Shown one piece after another: positions 55,880 to 64,000 of a stretch of 64,000 nucleotides of DNA. Location of the stretch: assembly GCA_964451925.1 (NCBI GenBank), contig CAYVKA010000015.1:25221-89220 (forward strand). The letters run 5' to 3'. The notes beneath the pieces were generated by a model that worked only from the letters and a program-made list of their open reading frames with translations, was not told the origin of the DNA and did not search any database. The number at the start of each line of letters is the position of its first letter. Position 1 is the first letter of the stretch. The position numbers and the translations under genes were made by a program. The DNA is from Nevskia sp964451925 (GTDB taxonomy: Bacteria; Pseudomonadota; Gammaproteobacteria; Nevskiales; Nevskiaceae).

Positions 55880-57718
55880 ATGAAACACATCGACGTATCA
55901 CACTGGCGGAAGGGCCTGTGCGCCTGCCTGATGGTGGCCGGCACGGCGCTGGCGGACGGCGAAGCGCCGCCGCCGAACGCGGCGCTGCCGGACTGGCTTT
56001 CGGTCAGCGGCTACCTCCGCCCCGAGGTGGCGCTGAAGACCTCGGACCGCGAGGACCCGTTCAACCAGCGCGGCAACCTCTACAACGGCGTGCCGGTGCC
56101 GCGCCACAGCTTCGTCGCCGACGACGTGGCCACGCGCAGCGGCCAGCCGGCGGACAACCGCCTCAACCTGGCCTACCTGCGCGGCGGGCTCGACTCCTCG
56201 GTGCGCTTCAATTCCAGCCTGAGCCTGACGGCCAAGCTGCGCGGCGTATTCGATCCGGGCGTCTACGACGCATTCAACCCCGATTCGGTCAACAGCCACG
56301 CGGTGGGCGCCGTCTATGGCCGGCCGAACTATTTCAAGTACGACGTCCAGGGCAGCGCCCGGCCGCAGCCGCTGGAATGGGCCGGCCGCAACTACCAGCT
56401 GTATTTCCCGGCGCTGTTCCTGGAGTACAGCGAAGGCCCGCTCGACGTGCGGCTGGGCAACCAGCAGATCGCCTGGGGCCAGGCCATCTTCTTCCGCATC
56501 CTCGACGTGCCGGACGGCCTCGACCTGCGCCGCCACTCGGCGCTGGATTACGCCAGCGAGGAATTCTCCGACAAGCGTGTGCCGGCGCCGGCGCTGCGCG
56601 CGCTGTACCAGGTCAGCGAGCACTGGCTGAGCGACCTGTACGTGCAGAAATTCCAGCCCACCGTGTACGGCAACCCGAACACGCCGTACAACGCCATCGC
56701 CTCGCAGTTCACCGTGCACGACCTGTACGCGCAGTCCGACAGCAAGGTCGACTATGGCCTGCGGGTCAAGGGCGACTTCGGCGACATCGGGGTGCAGGGC
56801 ATCGCCGTGCGGCGCCACAACCCGGACGGCGTCTACCGCTGGACTGCTTCCGGCGTGAACCGCGACCTGCCCGGCGCCCCCGGTTCCGGCGCGGTGCTGC
56901 AGCAGACGCCGTTCGAGGTGGACCCCACCGGCGTGTGGAGCTCGGCCGAGTGGTTCGGCTACGCCGGCCTGGCGCGGCTCAACGGCCTCGACGGCCTCAA
57001 TGCCGCGGTGCGCGACTTTCCCGCCTCGACCCTGCTCGGCGCGGCGCAGGTGCCGACCTACGCCCTGGCGCGGCAGGAGCTGGACACGTTCTTCCAGGCC
57101 TCCGGCAGCGGCCTGCGCGGCCACATCGCGCGCGAGTATCGCGCCGAGACCGACCTGGGCGGCGGCGCCAGTTACGTCATTTCCGCCGCCCCCGGCTCGC
57201 TGCTCGACCAGCTGATCATCAATGTCGAAGCGCTGTATGTGCCGGACCGCACCTTCACCGATCCTTCGCTCGGCGCCGGCTTCCTGCGCAAGCACGAGTG
57301 GACCACGGCGCTGGTGATGGAAAAATACCAGCGCTTCTCCACCAGCCTGCCCGCCACCTACCTGGTGTTCCAGTGGCTGCACAAGACCGAGAGCGACCTG
57401 TTCGGCCGCTACGTCGGCGGCATGGGCGGCGACGAGAGCAAGCCCGCACCGGGTTATGGCGGCGGCTACAACGCCTTCGCCTTCGCGCTGCAGCAGCCGT
57501 TTCCCAACCTGATCTGGCGCGCCGACCTGGCCGCGCTGTACGACCCCAAGGGCGGCCTGCTGCTGCAGCCGGCGCTGCGCTGGAAGCCGAACGGCCGTTT
57601 CACCGTGGAGGCGTTCTACAACTACATCAACGGCCACCTCGGCACGCCCACCGACAACGCGCTGTCGACGTTCGACTACGCCAGCGAAGTGACGCTGCGC
57701 CTCGGCTATCAGTTCTGA
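55880..57718 (+). CDS. DUF1302-family outer-membrane-type protein (paralogue 3, divergent)
   Basis: 612-aa exported protein with a signal peptide ending near GTALADG. DUF1302 features: VSGYLRPEVALKTSDREDPF opening strand, YLRGGLDSSVRF, and VRLGNQQIAWGQAIFFRILD followed by LDLRRHSALDYASEEFSDKR. It lacks the NALINGP and YHHPNDND motifs shared by the other two, so it belongs to a different subgroup. The last residues LRLGYQF give an aromatic C-terminus as in outer-membrane barrels. The start codon has no clear ribosome site but a long leader precedes it. Function unknown. Confidence 0.84.
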   Translation: MKHIDVSHWRKGLCACLMVAGTALADGEAPPPNAALPDWLSVSGYLRPEVALKTSDREDPFNQRGNLYNGVPVPRHSFVADDVATRSGQPADNRLNLAYLRGGLDSSVRFNSSLSLTAKLRGVFDPGVYDAFNPDSVNSHAVGAVYGRPNYFKYDVQGSARPQPLEWAGRNYQLYFPALFLEYSEGPLDVRLGNQQIAWGQAIFFRILDVPDGLDLRRHSALDYASEEFSDKRVPAPALRALYQVSEHWLSDLYVQKFQPTVYGNPNTPYNAIASQFTVHDLYAQSDSKVDYGLRVKGDFGDIGVQGIAVRRHNPDGVYRWTASGVNRDLPGAPGSGAVLQQTPFEVDPTGVWSSAEWFGYAGLARLNGLDGLNAAVRDFPASTLLGAAQVPTYALARQELDTFFQASGSGLRGHIAREYRAETDLGGGASYVISAAPGSLLDQLIINVEALYVPDRTFTDPSLGAGFLRKHEWTTALVMEKYQRFSTSLPATYLVFQWLHKTESDLFGRYVGGMGGDESKPAPGYGGGYNAFAFALQQPFPNLIWRADLAALYDPKGGLLLQPALRWKPNGRFTVEAFYNYINGHLGTPTDNALSTFDYASEVTLRLGYQF

Positions 57719-57753
57719 GGCGGACGGCGCGGCGCCTGGCGCCGCGGACATCC

Positions 57754-57780
57754 GGCCGCCGCCACCGTCCGGCGGCGGCC
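57754..57780 (+). terminator. GC-rich hairpin after DUF1302 gene 3
   Basis: GGCCGCCGCC-ACCGTCC-GGCGGCGGCC forms a 10-bp perfect stem 36 nt after the stop codon. No T-run. Confidence 0.5.
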
Positions 57781-57945
57781 CCTCAAGAAATCCTCCCGGC
57801 GGGCCGACACCCTTGCGTCGGCTCGCCGCCCCGCCGGGCCTGAGCAGGCCGCATGATCTGGATCAATGCCGGAGCTGCGGCCGGCCTTCAGCCTTGAGCG
57901 GGGCGCGCGCCTGCATTCCTGCAACTGCGCCCGGGTGGAGAGGAG

Positions 57946-59163
57946 ATGATCAAAGAGATTCCCGTCAGCCAGTTGCAGCCGGGCATGTTCGTGCGCGACC
58001 TGAACTGCCAGTGGATGGACCACCCGGTCCTGTTCCACAGCCTGTTGATCGCCGACCAGCGCGATATCGACCGTATCGCCTCCACCGGGGCGCTGAACGT
58101 GTTCATCGACACCGAGCGGGGCGTCGATGTCCTCACGGTGTTCGATCGCACGGCGCTGCCCTCGCACGCCGACGGACGACTGCAGCACGTGGCCGGGGAG
58201 ACGGACGGGCCGCAGGAGTTCGTGCGGCCGCGCGCCACGCGCGCGCTGGAGGAGGAGCTGCCGCGGGCGCAGCGCCTGCACCGCGACACCCAGTCGGTGC
58301 TCAACGAAATGTTCGCCGACGCGCGCAAGGGCAGCCTGCCGCAGCCCGAACGCCTCAACGAAATCGCCGGGCGCATGCAGGAGTCGCTGACGGCCAACTC
58401 CGGCGCACTGATGCTGATGAGCCAGATGAAGGACCGCGATGCCTATACCTTCCAGCACTGCGTCGCCGTCGGCGCCCTGCTGATGGTGTTCGCCGAAGCG
58501 GTCGGCTACAGCAAGGCCGACGCCGCCCAGATCGGCATCGGCGGCTTGCTGCACGATATCGGCAAGATGTTCATCCCCGACGGCATCCTGAACAAGCCGG
58601 GGCGCCTGTCCAGCGACGAGTTCGACCGTATCAAGCGCCATCCCTTGCGCGGCTACAAACTGCTGTCGGGCATCGCCGGCATCAACCCCGTCTACCTGAA
58701 CATCACCTACCAGCACCATGAGCGCCTCGACGGCGCGGGCTACCCGCAGCAGCTGGCCGCCGAACAGATCTCGCGCGAAGCCAAGCTGGCCGCCATCGCC
58801 GATGTTTACGACGCGGTCAGCTCGGACCGCTGCTACCATCTCGGCGAGCCGCCGACGCTGGTGCTGCGCAACATGCTGGAAGCCGCCGGCCGGCATTTCG
58901 ACCTGCAGCTGGTGCAAAGCTTCATCAAGTGCGTCGGCGTCTACCCGGTCGGCTCGCTGGTGCAGCTGGAAAGCGGCATGCTGGGTATCGTCACCGACCA
59001 GAACGAGGATCTGCTGCGCCCCAAGCTGCTGCTGATCTACAACTCGAAGAAGCGCTGGCACACCCCGCCGCAATGCCTGGACCTCGCCGGCGCCGCGGCC
59101 GAAACCATCACCGGCGTCAGCACCTTCCGGCGCTGGGGGCTGCAGCGCTCGAACTACCTGTAG
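57946..59163 (+). CDS. HD-GYP c-di-GMP phosphodiesterase
   Basis: 405-aa cytoplasmic protein: an N-terminal DUF3391 domain (residues 1-130, starting IPVSQLQPGMFVRDL), then HD-GYP. Metal/catalytic residues: His203-Asp204 with Lys207 in LLHDIGKMFIP, His233-like RHPLRGYKLL, HH at 257-258, and GAGYP (263-267) in place of the common GTGYP. It should hydrolyse c-di-GMP, opposing the GGDEF protein encoded at 16754-19705. GGAGAGGAG precedes the start. Signal input is unknown. Confidence 0.92.
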   Translation: MIKEIPVSQLQPGMFVRDLNCQWMDHPVLFHSLLIADQRDIDRIASTGALNVFIDTERGVDVLTVFDRTALPSHADGRLQHVAGETDGPQEFVRPRATRALEEELPRAQRLHRDTQSVLNEMFADARKGSLPQPERLNEIAGRMQESLTANSGALMLMSQMKDRDAYTFQHCVAVGALLMVFAEAVGYSKADAAQIGIGGLLHDIGKMFIPDGILNKPGRLSSDEFDRIKRHPLRGYKLLSGIAGINPVYLNITYQHHERLDGAGYPQQLAAEQISREAKLAAIADVYDAVSSDRCYHLGEPPTLVLRNMLEAAGRHFDLQLVQSFIKCVGVYPVGSLVQLESGMLGIVTDQNEDLLRPKLLLIYNSKKRWHTPPQCLDLAGAAAETITGVSTFRRWGLQRSNYL

Positions 59164-59172
59164 CGGCGGCGC

Positions 59173-59844
59173 TCAGTCGAGAAAGCGGCAGAACTGCTGC
59201 AGCGGCGCCCGATCCGTCTCCAGGCGATTGACCGCCGCCGTCTCGTCGGCGTAGCCGATGGCCATGCCGCAGAACAGCATCAGCTCCTGCGGAGCGCCGA
59301 GGAAATCCTGCACGGTGCGGTGGAAGATCGACCAGCATTCCTGCGGGCAGGAATCCAGCCCGGCTTCGCGCAGCAGCAGCATCAGCGTCTGCAGGTACAT
59401 GCCCAGATCCGACCACTGCGGCGGCCCCATCTGGCGGTCGATGAAGCAGAACAGGCCGACCGGTGCGCCGAAAAAGCGGAAATTGTTGCTGAACCAGGCC
59501 AGCCGCGCGAACTTGTCCTGGCGTGGAATGCCCAGCAGTCCGTAGAGGTCTTCGCCGTTCTTGAAGCGGTAGTCGCGGTATGGCGCCTTGAGCCCCTTGG
59601 GATAGACCTCGTAGTCCAGTGGCGGCTCGCCCATCGGCGACTGCGCCAGGCGCTTGCCGATCTGCGCCTTGAACCGGCCCAGCGGCTCGCCGCTCAACAC
59701 ATAGAGCTGCCACGGCTGCACGTTGCCGCCGGAAGGCGCCCGCGCCGCCTTGGCCAGCACTTCCTCCAGCACGGTGCGGGGCACCGGCGTATCGCGGAAA
59801 GCCCGCACCGACCTGCGGCCCAGCACCGCCTCGCTGACATTCAT
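59173..59844 (-). CDS. Nitroreductase-family FMN oxidoreductase
   Basis: 223-aa soluble enzyme using FMN and NAD(P)H. VLGRRSVRAFRDTPVP at the N-terminus and APSGGNVQPWQLYV are the FMN-binding motifs; GMAIGYADETAAVNRL near the C-terminus is the second FMN contact. Substrates could be nitroaromatics or quinones. It converges with the HD-GYP gene (9-bp gap) and stands alone. Start ATG 59844 is the first that fits the family N-terminus. Confidence 0.9.
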   Translation of the reverse strand: MNVSEAVLGRRSVRAFRDTPVPRTVLEEVLAKAARAPSGGNVQPWQLYVLSGEPLGRFKAQIGKRLAQSPMGEPPLDYEVYPKGLKAPYRDYRFKNGEDLYGLLGIPRQDKFARLAWFSNNFRFFGAPVGLFCFIDRQMGPPQWSDLGMYLQTLMLLLREAGLDSCPQECWSIFHRTVQDFLGAPQELMLFCGMAIGYADETAAVNRLETDRAPLQQFCRFLD

Positions 59845-60003
59845 GCCTGTCCGCTCCCCGGAAACACGCGCGCGGATTGCCGCACGCCCTGCAGCGCAAG
59901 CCGCTGCGTGCGCACCCGCCTGGCGGACATGATACAGAGGCGGGCCGCTTGAAACCGCGCCGGCGATCGCTCCTAATAGCGCACCCCCACAGGCTGACAG
60001 GCC

Positions 60004-60783
<780 letters not shown>

Positions 60784-60815
60784 AATCCTCCCACAACAAT
60801 CCACGGGAGGAGCCC

Positions 60816-61217
60816 ATGACCGGATACCTGTTCGTCACCGGCCTGATTTTCGCGCTGGTCGGCCTGTATTCCCTGCTGGACCCGAGCGCCGCGCTGGGCG
60901 TGCCGCTGGGCCTGCACATCGAGACGGCCAGCAGCTTCAGCCAGGAGCGCGGCACCGCCGGCGGCGTGACGCTGGCGGCGGGCCTGCTGCTGATGGCGGG
61001 CGCCTTCAGGCCGCGATTGCGGCTGCCGGCGCTGTGGCTGGTGACGGTGGTGCTGGGCGGCCTGGAAGCCGGCCGGCTGCTGAGCCTGCTGCTCGACGGC
61101 GTGCCCGGCAAGGTGGTCTGGGTTTACGCCGCCTTCGAGACGCTGGGACTGGTGCAGGGCGTGTTCTGGCTGCGGCGCGAACTGGCGCAGGCGGTTGAAA
61201 GGTCGACAGGGGTCTAG
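60816..61217 (+). CDS. DUF4345-type four-helix membrane protein
   Basis: 133-aa protein with four predicted helices (YLFVTGLIFALVGLYSLL, VTLAAGLLLMAGAF, LPALWLVTVVLGGLEAGRLL, VWVYAAFETLGLVQGVFWL). The pattern of a small four-helix protein with an ERGTAGG turn fits DUF4345; function unknown. A strong GGGAGGAG ribosome site precedes ATG 60816. Spacing suggests it may be cotranscribed with the GNAT gene. Confidence 0.75.
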   Translation: MTGYLFVTGLIFALVGLYSLLDPSAALGVPLGLHIETASSFSQERGTAGGVTLAAGLLLMAGAFRPRLRLPALWLVTVVLGGLEAGRLLSLLLDGVPGKVVWVYAAFETLGLVQGVFWLRRELAQAVERSTGV

Positions 61218-61225
61218 CGCGAAAT

Positions 61226-61429
61226 CTAGGCGGCGCTGCTGGTCAGCACACCGCGGCCGATGTCGGTGAGACGGTCCTGGTGGTCGATCAGGCCGGCGCG
61301 GCGCAGCGAGGCCAGGGCCAGCATGCACTTACCGAAGTCGCCGCGCGCTTGGCACTGGCCGAAGGGATCGCGCCCCGCGGCGATACAGTGCAAAGCCGTC
61401 AACTCCGATTCGCTGAGTCCCTGGTTCAT
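61226..61429 (-). CDS. Small hypothetical protein with helix-turn-helix-like fold
   Basis: 67-aa soluble protein. AAAGGAGAGG precedes the ATG at 61429, strong support for translation. The sequence (SESELTALHCIAAG, MLALASLRRAGLIDHQDRL, TDIGRGVL) resembles a minimal winged-helix DNA-binding unit; three cysteines in the N-terminal half could bind metal. No family recognised. It converges with the DUF4345 gene. Confidence 0.65.
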   Translation of the reverse strand: MNQGLSESELTALHCIAAGRDPFGQCQARGDFGKCMLALASLRRAGLIDHQDRLTDIGRGVLTSSAA

Positions 61430-61606
61430 GGCCTCTCCTTTGCGCGCCCATACAGGCTAGCGGCGATAGACTACGATTAGGAGTGGATATAACAAACTAT
61501 TTCTGAATCGCGGCTGAAGAGCGGTAGCCTCGCGGGTGGCGGACGGTCGCGCCGGCTTCGTACAGGCCGTTACCTGATGCGCTTCGGGACCGGCTCCAGG
61601 GCCTGA

Positions 61607-62137
61607 TCAGGGTCTGATCTCCACCACCGTCCCGTCCGGAACCAGCCGCGCCACCTCGTCGATCTCCGGGTCGGTCAGCGCGATGCAGCCCCGCGTCCAA
61701 TCGCTCAAGCGATGCAGCGGGCCGATCCAGCCCAGGCCGTTGCGCAAGCCGTGGATCATGATGTCGCCGCCGGGCGGAACACCCAGCGCAGCGGCGCGGG
61801 CGCGATCCTGTGCATTGGGATAGGACAGGTGCAGGGCCTGATGGAAAGCGCTGTCCGCCTTGTGCCCGTCGACCAGGTAAAGACCCTCCGGGGTGCGCCC
61901 GTCGCCGGCACGCTGTTTTGGTCCCAGCGGCTGCCTGCCCAGCGCCACGCGATAGCTGCGGATCGGCACGCCGGCGCGGTACAGCGTGAGCCGGCGTTGC
62001 GCCTTCTCGACCAGTACACGGTCGGCCTGCGCGGGCGCCAGGGCGGGCGGCGGCCCCGGGATCTCCGCAGCGTGCGTCGGGAGACTGCCCAGCAGCAAGC
62101 ACAGCAGGTACAGCAGATAAAGGCGAAGTTTCACCAT
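61607..62137 (-). CDS. L,D-transpeptidase (YkuD) family protein
   Basis: 176-aa exported protein: signal peptide ending near PTHAAE, then one YkuD domain. RVLVEKAQRRLTLYRAG is the N-terminal strand pair, GDGRTPEGLYLVDG the substrate loop, His129 in IMIHG and Cys151 in SDWTRGCIAL the catalytic pair. Enzymes of this type crosslink peptidoglycan, attach lipoproteins, or hydrolyse such bonds. A second exported protein is encoded 16 bp upstream on the same strand. Confidence 0.9.
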   Translation of the reverse strand: MVKLRLYLLYLLCLLLGSLPTHAAEIPGPPPALAPAQADRVLVEKAQRRLTLYRAGVPIRSYRVALGRQPLGPKQRAGDGRTPEGLYLVDGHKADSAFHQALHLSYPNAQDRARAAALGVPPGGDIMIHGLRNGLGWIGPLHRLSDWTRGCIALTDPEIDEVARLVPDGTVVEIRP

Positions 62138-62153
62138 CGGCCCCGCCGCGCGC

Positions 62154-62747
62154 TCAGGCCGACACCACTTTCCACACCCGGAAGCTGACCAAACGGTCCT
62201 CGACGAAGGTGCCGCTGACCGACACCGTGACGTTGAAGGCGCCGCGCAGCAGCAGCTCCGGGGAGTCGTGGAACAGCTTGCGCTCGCCCGGCGTCATCGG
62301 TTGCTCGCTCTCGAACAGGCGCTGGCCGGAGTCGCCGTCCCAGCGCAGCGGCTCGCCCAGCAGCGCGGCGAATTCGGCCTTGCTCATGCCCAGGTGCAGG
62401 CCCGCCAGCTGGGTCGACTGTTGCGCATACGTGCCGCGCAGCTCGCGGCAGCCCTGCGCCGCGCCGCTGACCGCCTCGCGCACTTCCAGGCCGGACAACT
62501 CCAGCCGCGGCACCGAGGAAAAGAAGCTGACCACGCCTTTGTTGCCGAGGTAGCAGACCCGCGCTTCGTAGTCCTCGCTGTCGCCGTTCTCGATCAGCCG
62601 GGTCCGCCCCAGCCTTGCCTGCACCTGATCGAGCGTGCCGATGTTCAGGCGCAGGCCGAGGAACGAGGTGAAGCGCGCCCCGTCGTCTCCGGCCATTGCC
62701 GGCAGGGCCAGCGCCATCAGGCCTGCCGCCGCTATTCGCAAGATCAC
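62154..62747 (-). CDS. Exported hypothetical protein
   Basis: 197-aa protein with a signal peptide (RIAAAGLMALALPAMA) from the GTG start at 62747, which has AGGGAG 8 nt upstream. LRLNIGTLDQVQARLGRTRL and LGMSKAEFAALLGEPLRW are two copies of a SmpA/OmlA-like helix-turn pattern. Four Cys are not evident; the fold is probably alpha/beta. Role unknown. It lies upstream of the L,D-transpeptidase gene and is likely cotranscribed, so a cell-envelope function is reasonable. Confidence 0.72.
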   Translation of the reverse strand: MILRIAAAGLMALALPAMAGDDGARFTSFLGLRLNIGTLDQVQARLGRTRLIENGDSEDYEARVCYLGNKGVVSFFSSVPRLELSGLEVREAVSGAAQGCRELRGTYAQQSTQLAGLHLGMSKAEFAALLGEPLRWDGDSGQRLFESEQPMTPGERKLFHDSPELLLRGAFNVTVSVSGTFVEDRLVSFRVWKVVSA

Positions 62748-62883
62748 GCAGCCACTCCCTGAGCCTTGTGAGCGGAAGCATAACGATTGGCGGCCGGTGA
62801 ATAAATCAGGCGCGTGCAGCGGCGCCGAACTCCAGGCGCCGGCGCCGGTCCTATTGTTGCGCTTCACGCAGCGGAGACGTGTC

Positions 62884-63156
62884 ATGACGACCAGCAATCG
62901 CGGCCTCTGTGTCCTGGTATTGAGTGGCATCGGCATCGTCGGACTGGCCCAGGCCGGCGGCGCACCGACGGTGCAACTGCCACAGGACGCGCAGCGCGTG
63001 ACCGTGGCCACGCCGCTGGGCGGTCCCACGGTGACGCTGCCGGTGCGCGAGGGCATTGCGCTGACGGCGCCCAAGGTCACCGTGCCGGCGCTGGTCAATC
63101 CGCCCAAGGTGCATACCGCCGAGGCCGGCCCGGTCATCTACCTGCCGCAGCATTAG
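62884..63156 (+). CDS. Small secreted hypothetical protein
   Basis: 90-aa protein with a signal peptide (CVLVLSGIGIVGLAQAGG) and a mature region of short Val/Thr/Pro repeats (APTVQLPQ, GPTVTLPV, APKVTVPAL). GGAG lies 8 nt upstream of the ATG. Not recognised. It stands alone, divergent from the exported protein gene at 62154-62747. Confidence 0.65.
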   Translation: MTTSNRGLCVLVLSGIGIVGLAQAGGAPTVQLPQDAQRVTVATPLGGPTVTLPVREGIALTAPKVTVPALVNPPKVHTAEAGPVIYLPQH

Positions 63157-63413
63157 GGAACAGGCGGGTTGCGGACGGCGCCGCAAGGTACGCGGCGGCC
63201 CGCCATCCACCGCGCCGGCCAGCGCTTTCCCCCGCGTGGTGGGCGGCTTGCCCGCGCCGCGTACAGCCCGCACGGAAATCCGGCGCAAGCGGCGGCTGGC
63301 GCGGGTTGCGGCGACATTGAATCGACATCGTGCGCGGCGCATCATGGCGGCGAGGGTCACAAGGATGAAAGCGGCCCGTCACAAGTCCAGAGCCAAACCT
63401 AGGGGAATCCAAC

Positions 63414-64000
63414 ATGAGAACACTGCACCTCGCCGTGGCCAGCCTTGCGCTCGCCGCCGGCGCCATCGCCGCCGCGCCGGTCCATGCCGACACCGCCGCC
63501 CCGGCCACCGTCACCTGCAAGGACGGCGCCACGTCCAAGGGTGGCAAGGGCGCCTGCCGCGGTCACGGCGGCGTCGACAAGAGCGCCACCAAGGCCGCCG
63601 CCGCGGGTGATGCCGCCGCAGCCCCTGCGACTGCCGCCGCTGCGCCCGCCGACAGCGCGGCGCCGACCGTAACCTGCAAGGACGGCGCCACTTCCAAGGG
63701 CGGCAAGGGCGCCTGTCGCGGCCACGGCGGTGTCGATAAGAGCGGCAAGGCCGCCGCCGCGGCTCCTGCGGCTGCGGCTGGCACCGCGGCCCCCGCCGCC
63801 GACAGCGCGGCGCCGACCGTAACCTGCAAGGACGGCGCCACTTCCAAGGGCGGCAAGGGCGCCTGTCGCGGCCACGGCGGTGTCGATAAGAGCGGCAAGG
63901 CCGCCGCCGCGGCTCCTGCGGCTGCGGCTGGCACCGCGGCCCCCGCCGCCGACAGCGCGGCGCCGACCGTAACCTGCAAGGACGGCGCCACTTCCAAGGG
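63414..64000 (+). CDS. Secreted repeat protein with DUF3761-like motifs (cut by right edge)
   Basis: At least 195 residues are visible and the frame is open at the window end. ATG 63414 follows AGGGGAA; the signal ends near PVHAD. The mature part alternates a Cys-containing module (TVTCKDGATSKGGKGACRGH followed by GGVDKS) with Ala/Pro-rich linkers. The module matches the DUF3761 pattern of two Cys and a Gly-His-Gly-Gly end. Three modules are complete and a fourth begins. Function unknown; copy number may vary because the repeats are perfect at DNA level. Confidence 0.85.
   Translation, partial: MRTLHLAVASLALAAGAIAAAPVHADTAAPATVTCKDGATSKGGKGACRGHGGVDKSATKAAAAGDAAAAPATAAAAPADSAAPTVTCKDGATSKGGKGACRGHGGVDKSGKAAAAAPAAAAGTAAPAADSAAPTVTCKDGATSKGGKGACRGHGGVDKSGKAAAAAPAAAAGTAAPAADSAAPTVTCKDGATSK
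63661..64000 (+). repeat. Perfect 150-bp tandem repeat
   Basis: Units begin CGCCGACCGTAACCTGCAAG at 63661, 63811 and 63961. The first two full units are identical across 150 bp and the third runs off the window. A degenerate unit precedes them from about 63510. Each unit encodes 50 residues in frame. Confidence 0.95.

Overview
The window is GC-rich chromosomal DNA of a free-living Gram-negative bacterium. It encodes three TonB-dependent receptors, three DUF1302 outer-membrane-type proteins, a Xanthomonas-style N-acetylglucosamine (GlcNAc) locus, several c-di-GMP proteins and many exported enzymes. This set suggests a gammaproteobacterium of the Xanthomonadales/Nevskiales kind. That placement is an inference from gene content; no rRNA or tRNA was found. 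A run of ten N (51641-51650) marks an assembly gap.

Layout. (1) 1-9023: GlcNAc utilisation. It holds a TonB receptor (cut by the left edge), glucokinase-type kinase, NagP transporter, LacI regulator NagR, GntR regulator NagQ, SIS deaminase NagB-II and deacetylase NagA, with two NagR-type palindromes and two NagQ-type direct-repeat boxes between the genes. (2) 9034-13713: a DUF1302 protein and a secreted sedolisin protease with a poly-serine linker and FN3 domain, behind a long structured leader. (3) 13873-16387: PII protein, an orphan modE/modA pair with a near-consensus ModE operator, and two small proteins. (4) 16460-16730: a 271-bp transposase-less inverted-repeat element. (5) 16754-28601: a propeller/Y_Y_Y/GGDEF cyclase, HtpG, a TMEM175-like channel, a second DUF1302 protein, a Tat-exported intradiol dioxygenase homologue, a membrane C13 peptidase and an MFS exporter. 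(6) 28745-35552: a TonB receptor, then a convergent operon of another TonB receptor with two overlapping PstS-like binding proteins. (7) 35748-36231: a small gene broken by a frameshift.

(8) 36286-50290 is the most unusual part: about 14 kb, all on the minus strand. One operon encodes an MbnP-family copper protein, an MbnH-type di-haem enzyme, a His-rich membrane-anchored protein and a heavy-metal RND pump, joined by 1- or 4-base overlaps except for a 12-base gap. After an 847-bp repeat-bearing gap come a 945-residue secreted protein, a parvulin isomerase, an ankyrin lipoprotein, two RND adaptors and a secreted protein of unknown function. Three of these proteins are predicted to start with His-Glu after signal cleavage. 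I propose a periplasmic copper-handling and efflux island; the copper assignment is inferred from the MbnP/MbnH families.

(9) 50696-64000: an unknown protein, an acyl-CoA dehydrogenase, an MHYT hybrid histidine kinase, a third DUF1302 protein, an HD-GYP phosphodiesterase, a nitroreductase, a GNAT enzyme, a DUF4345 membrane protein, an L,D-transpeptidase, small secreted proteins, and at the right edge a DUF3761-like protein built on perfect 150-bp tandem repeats.
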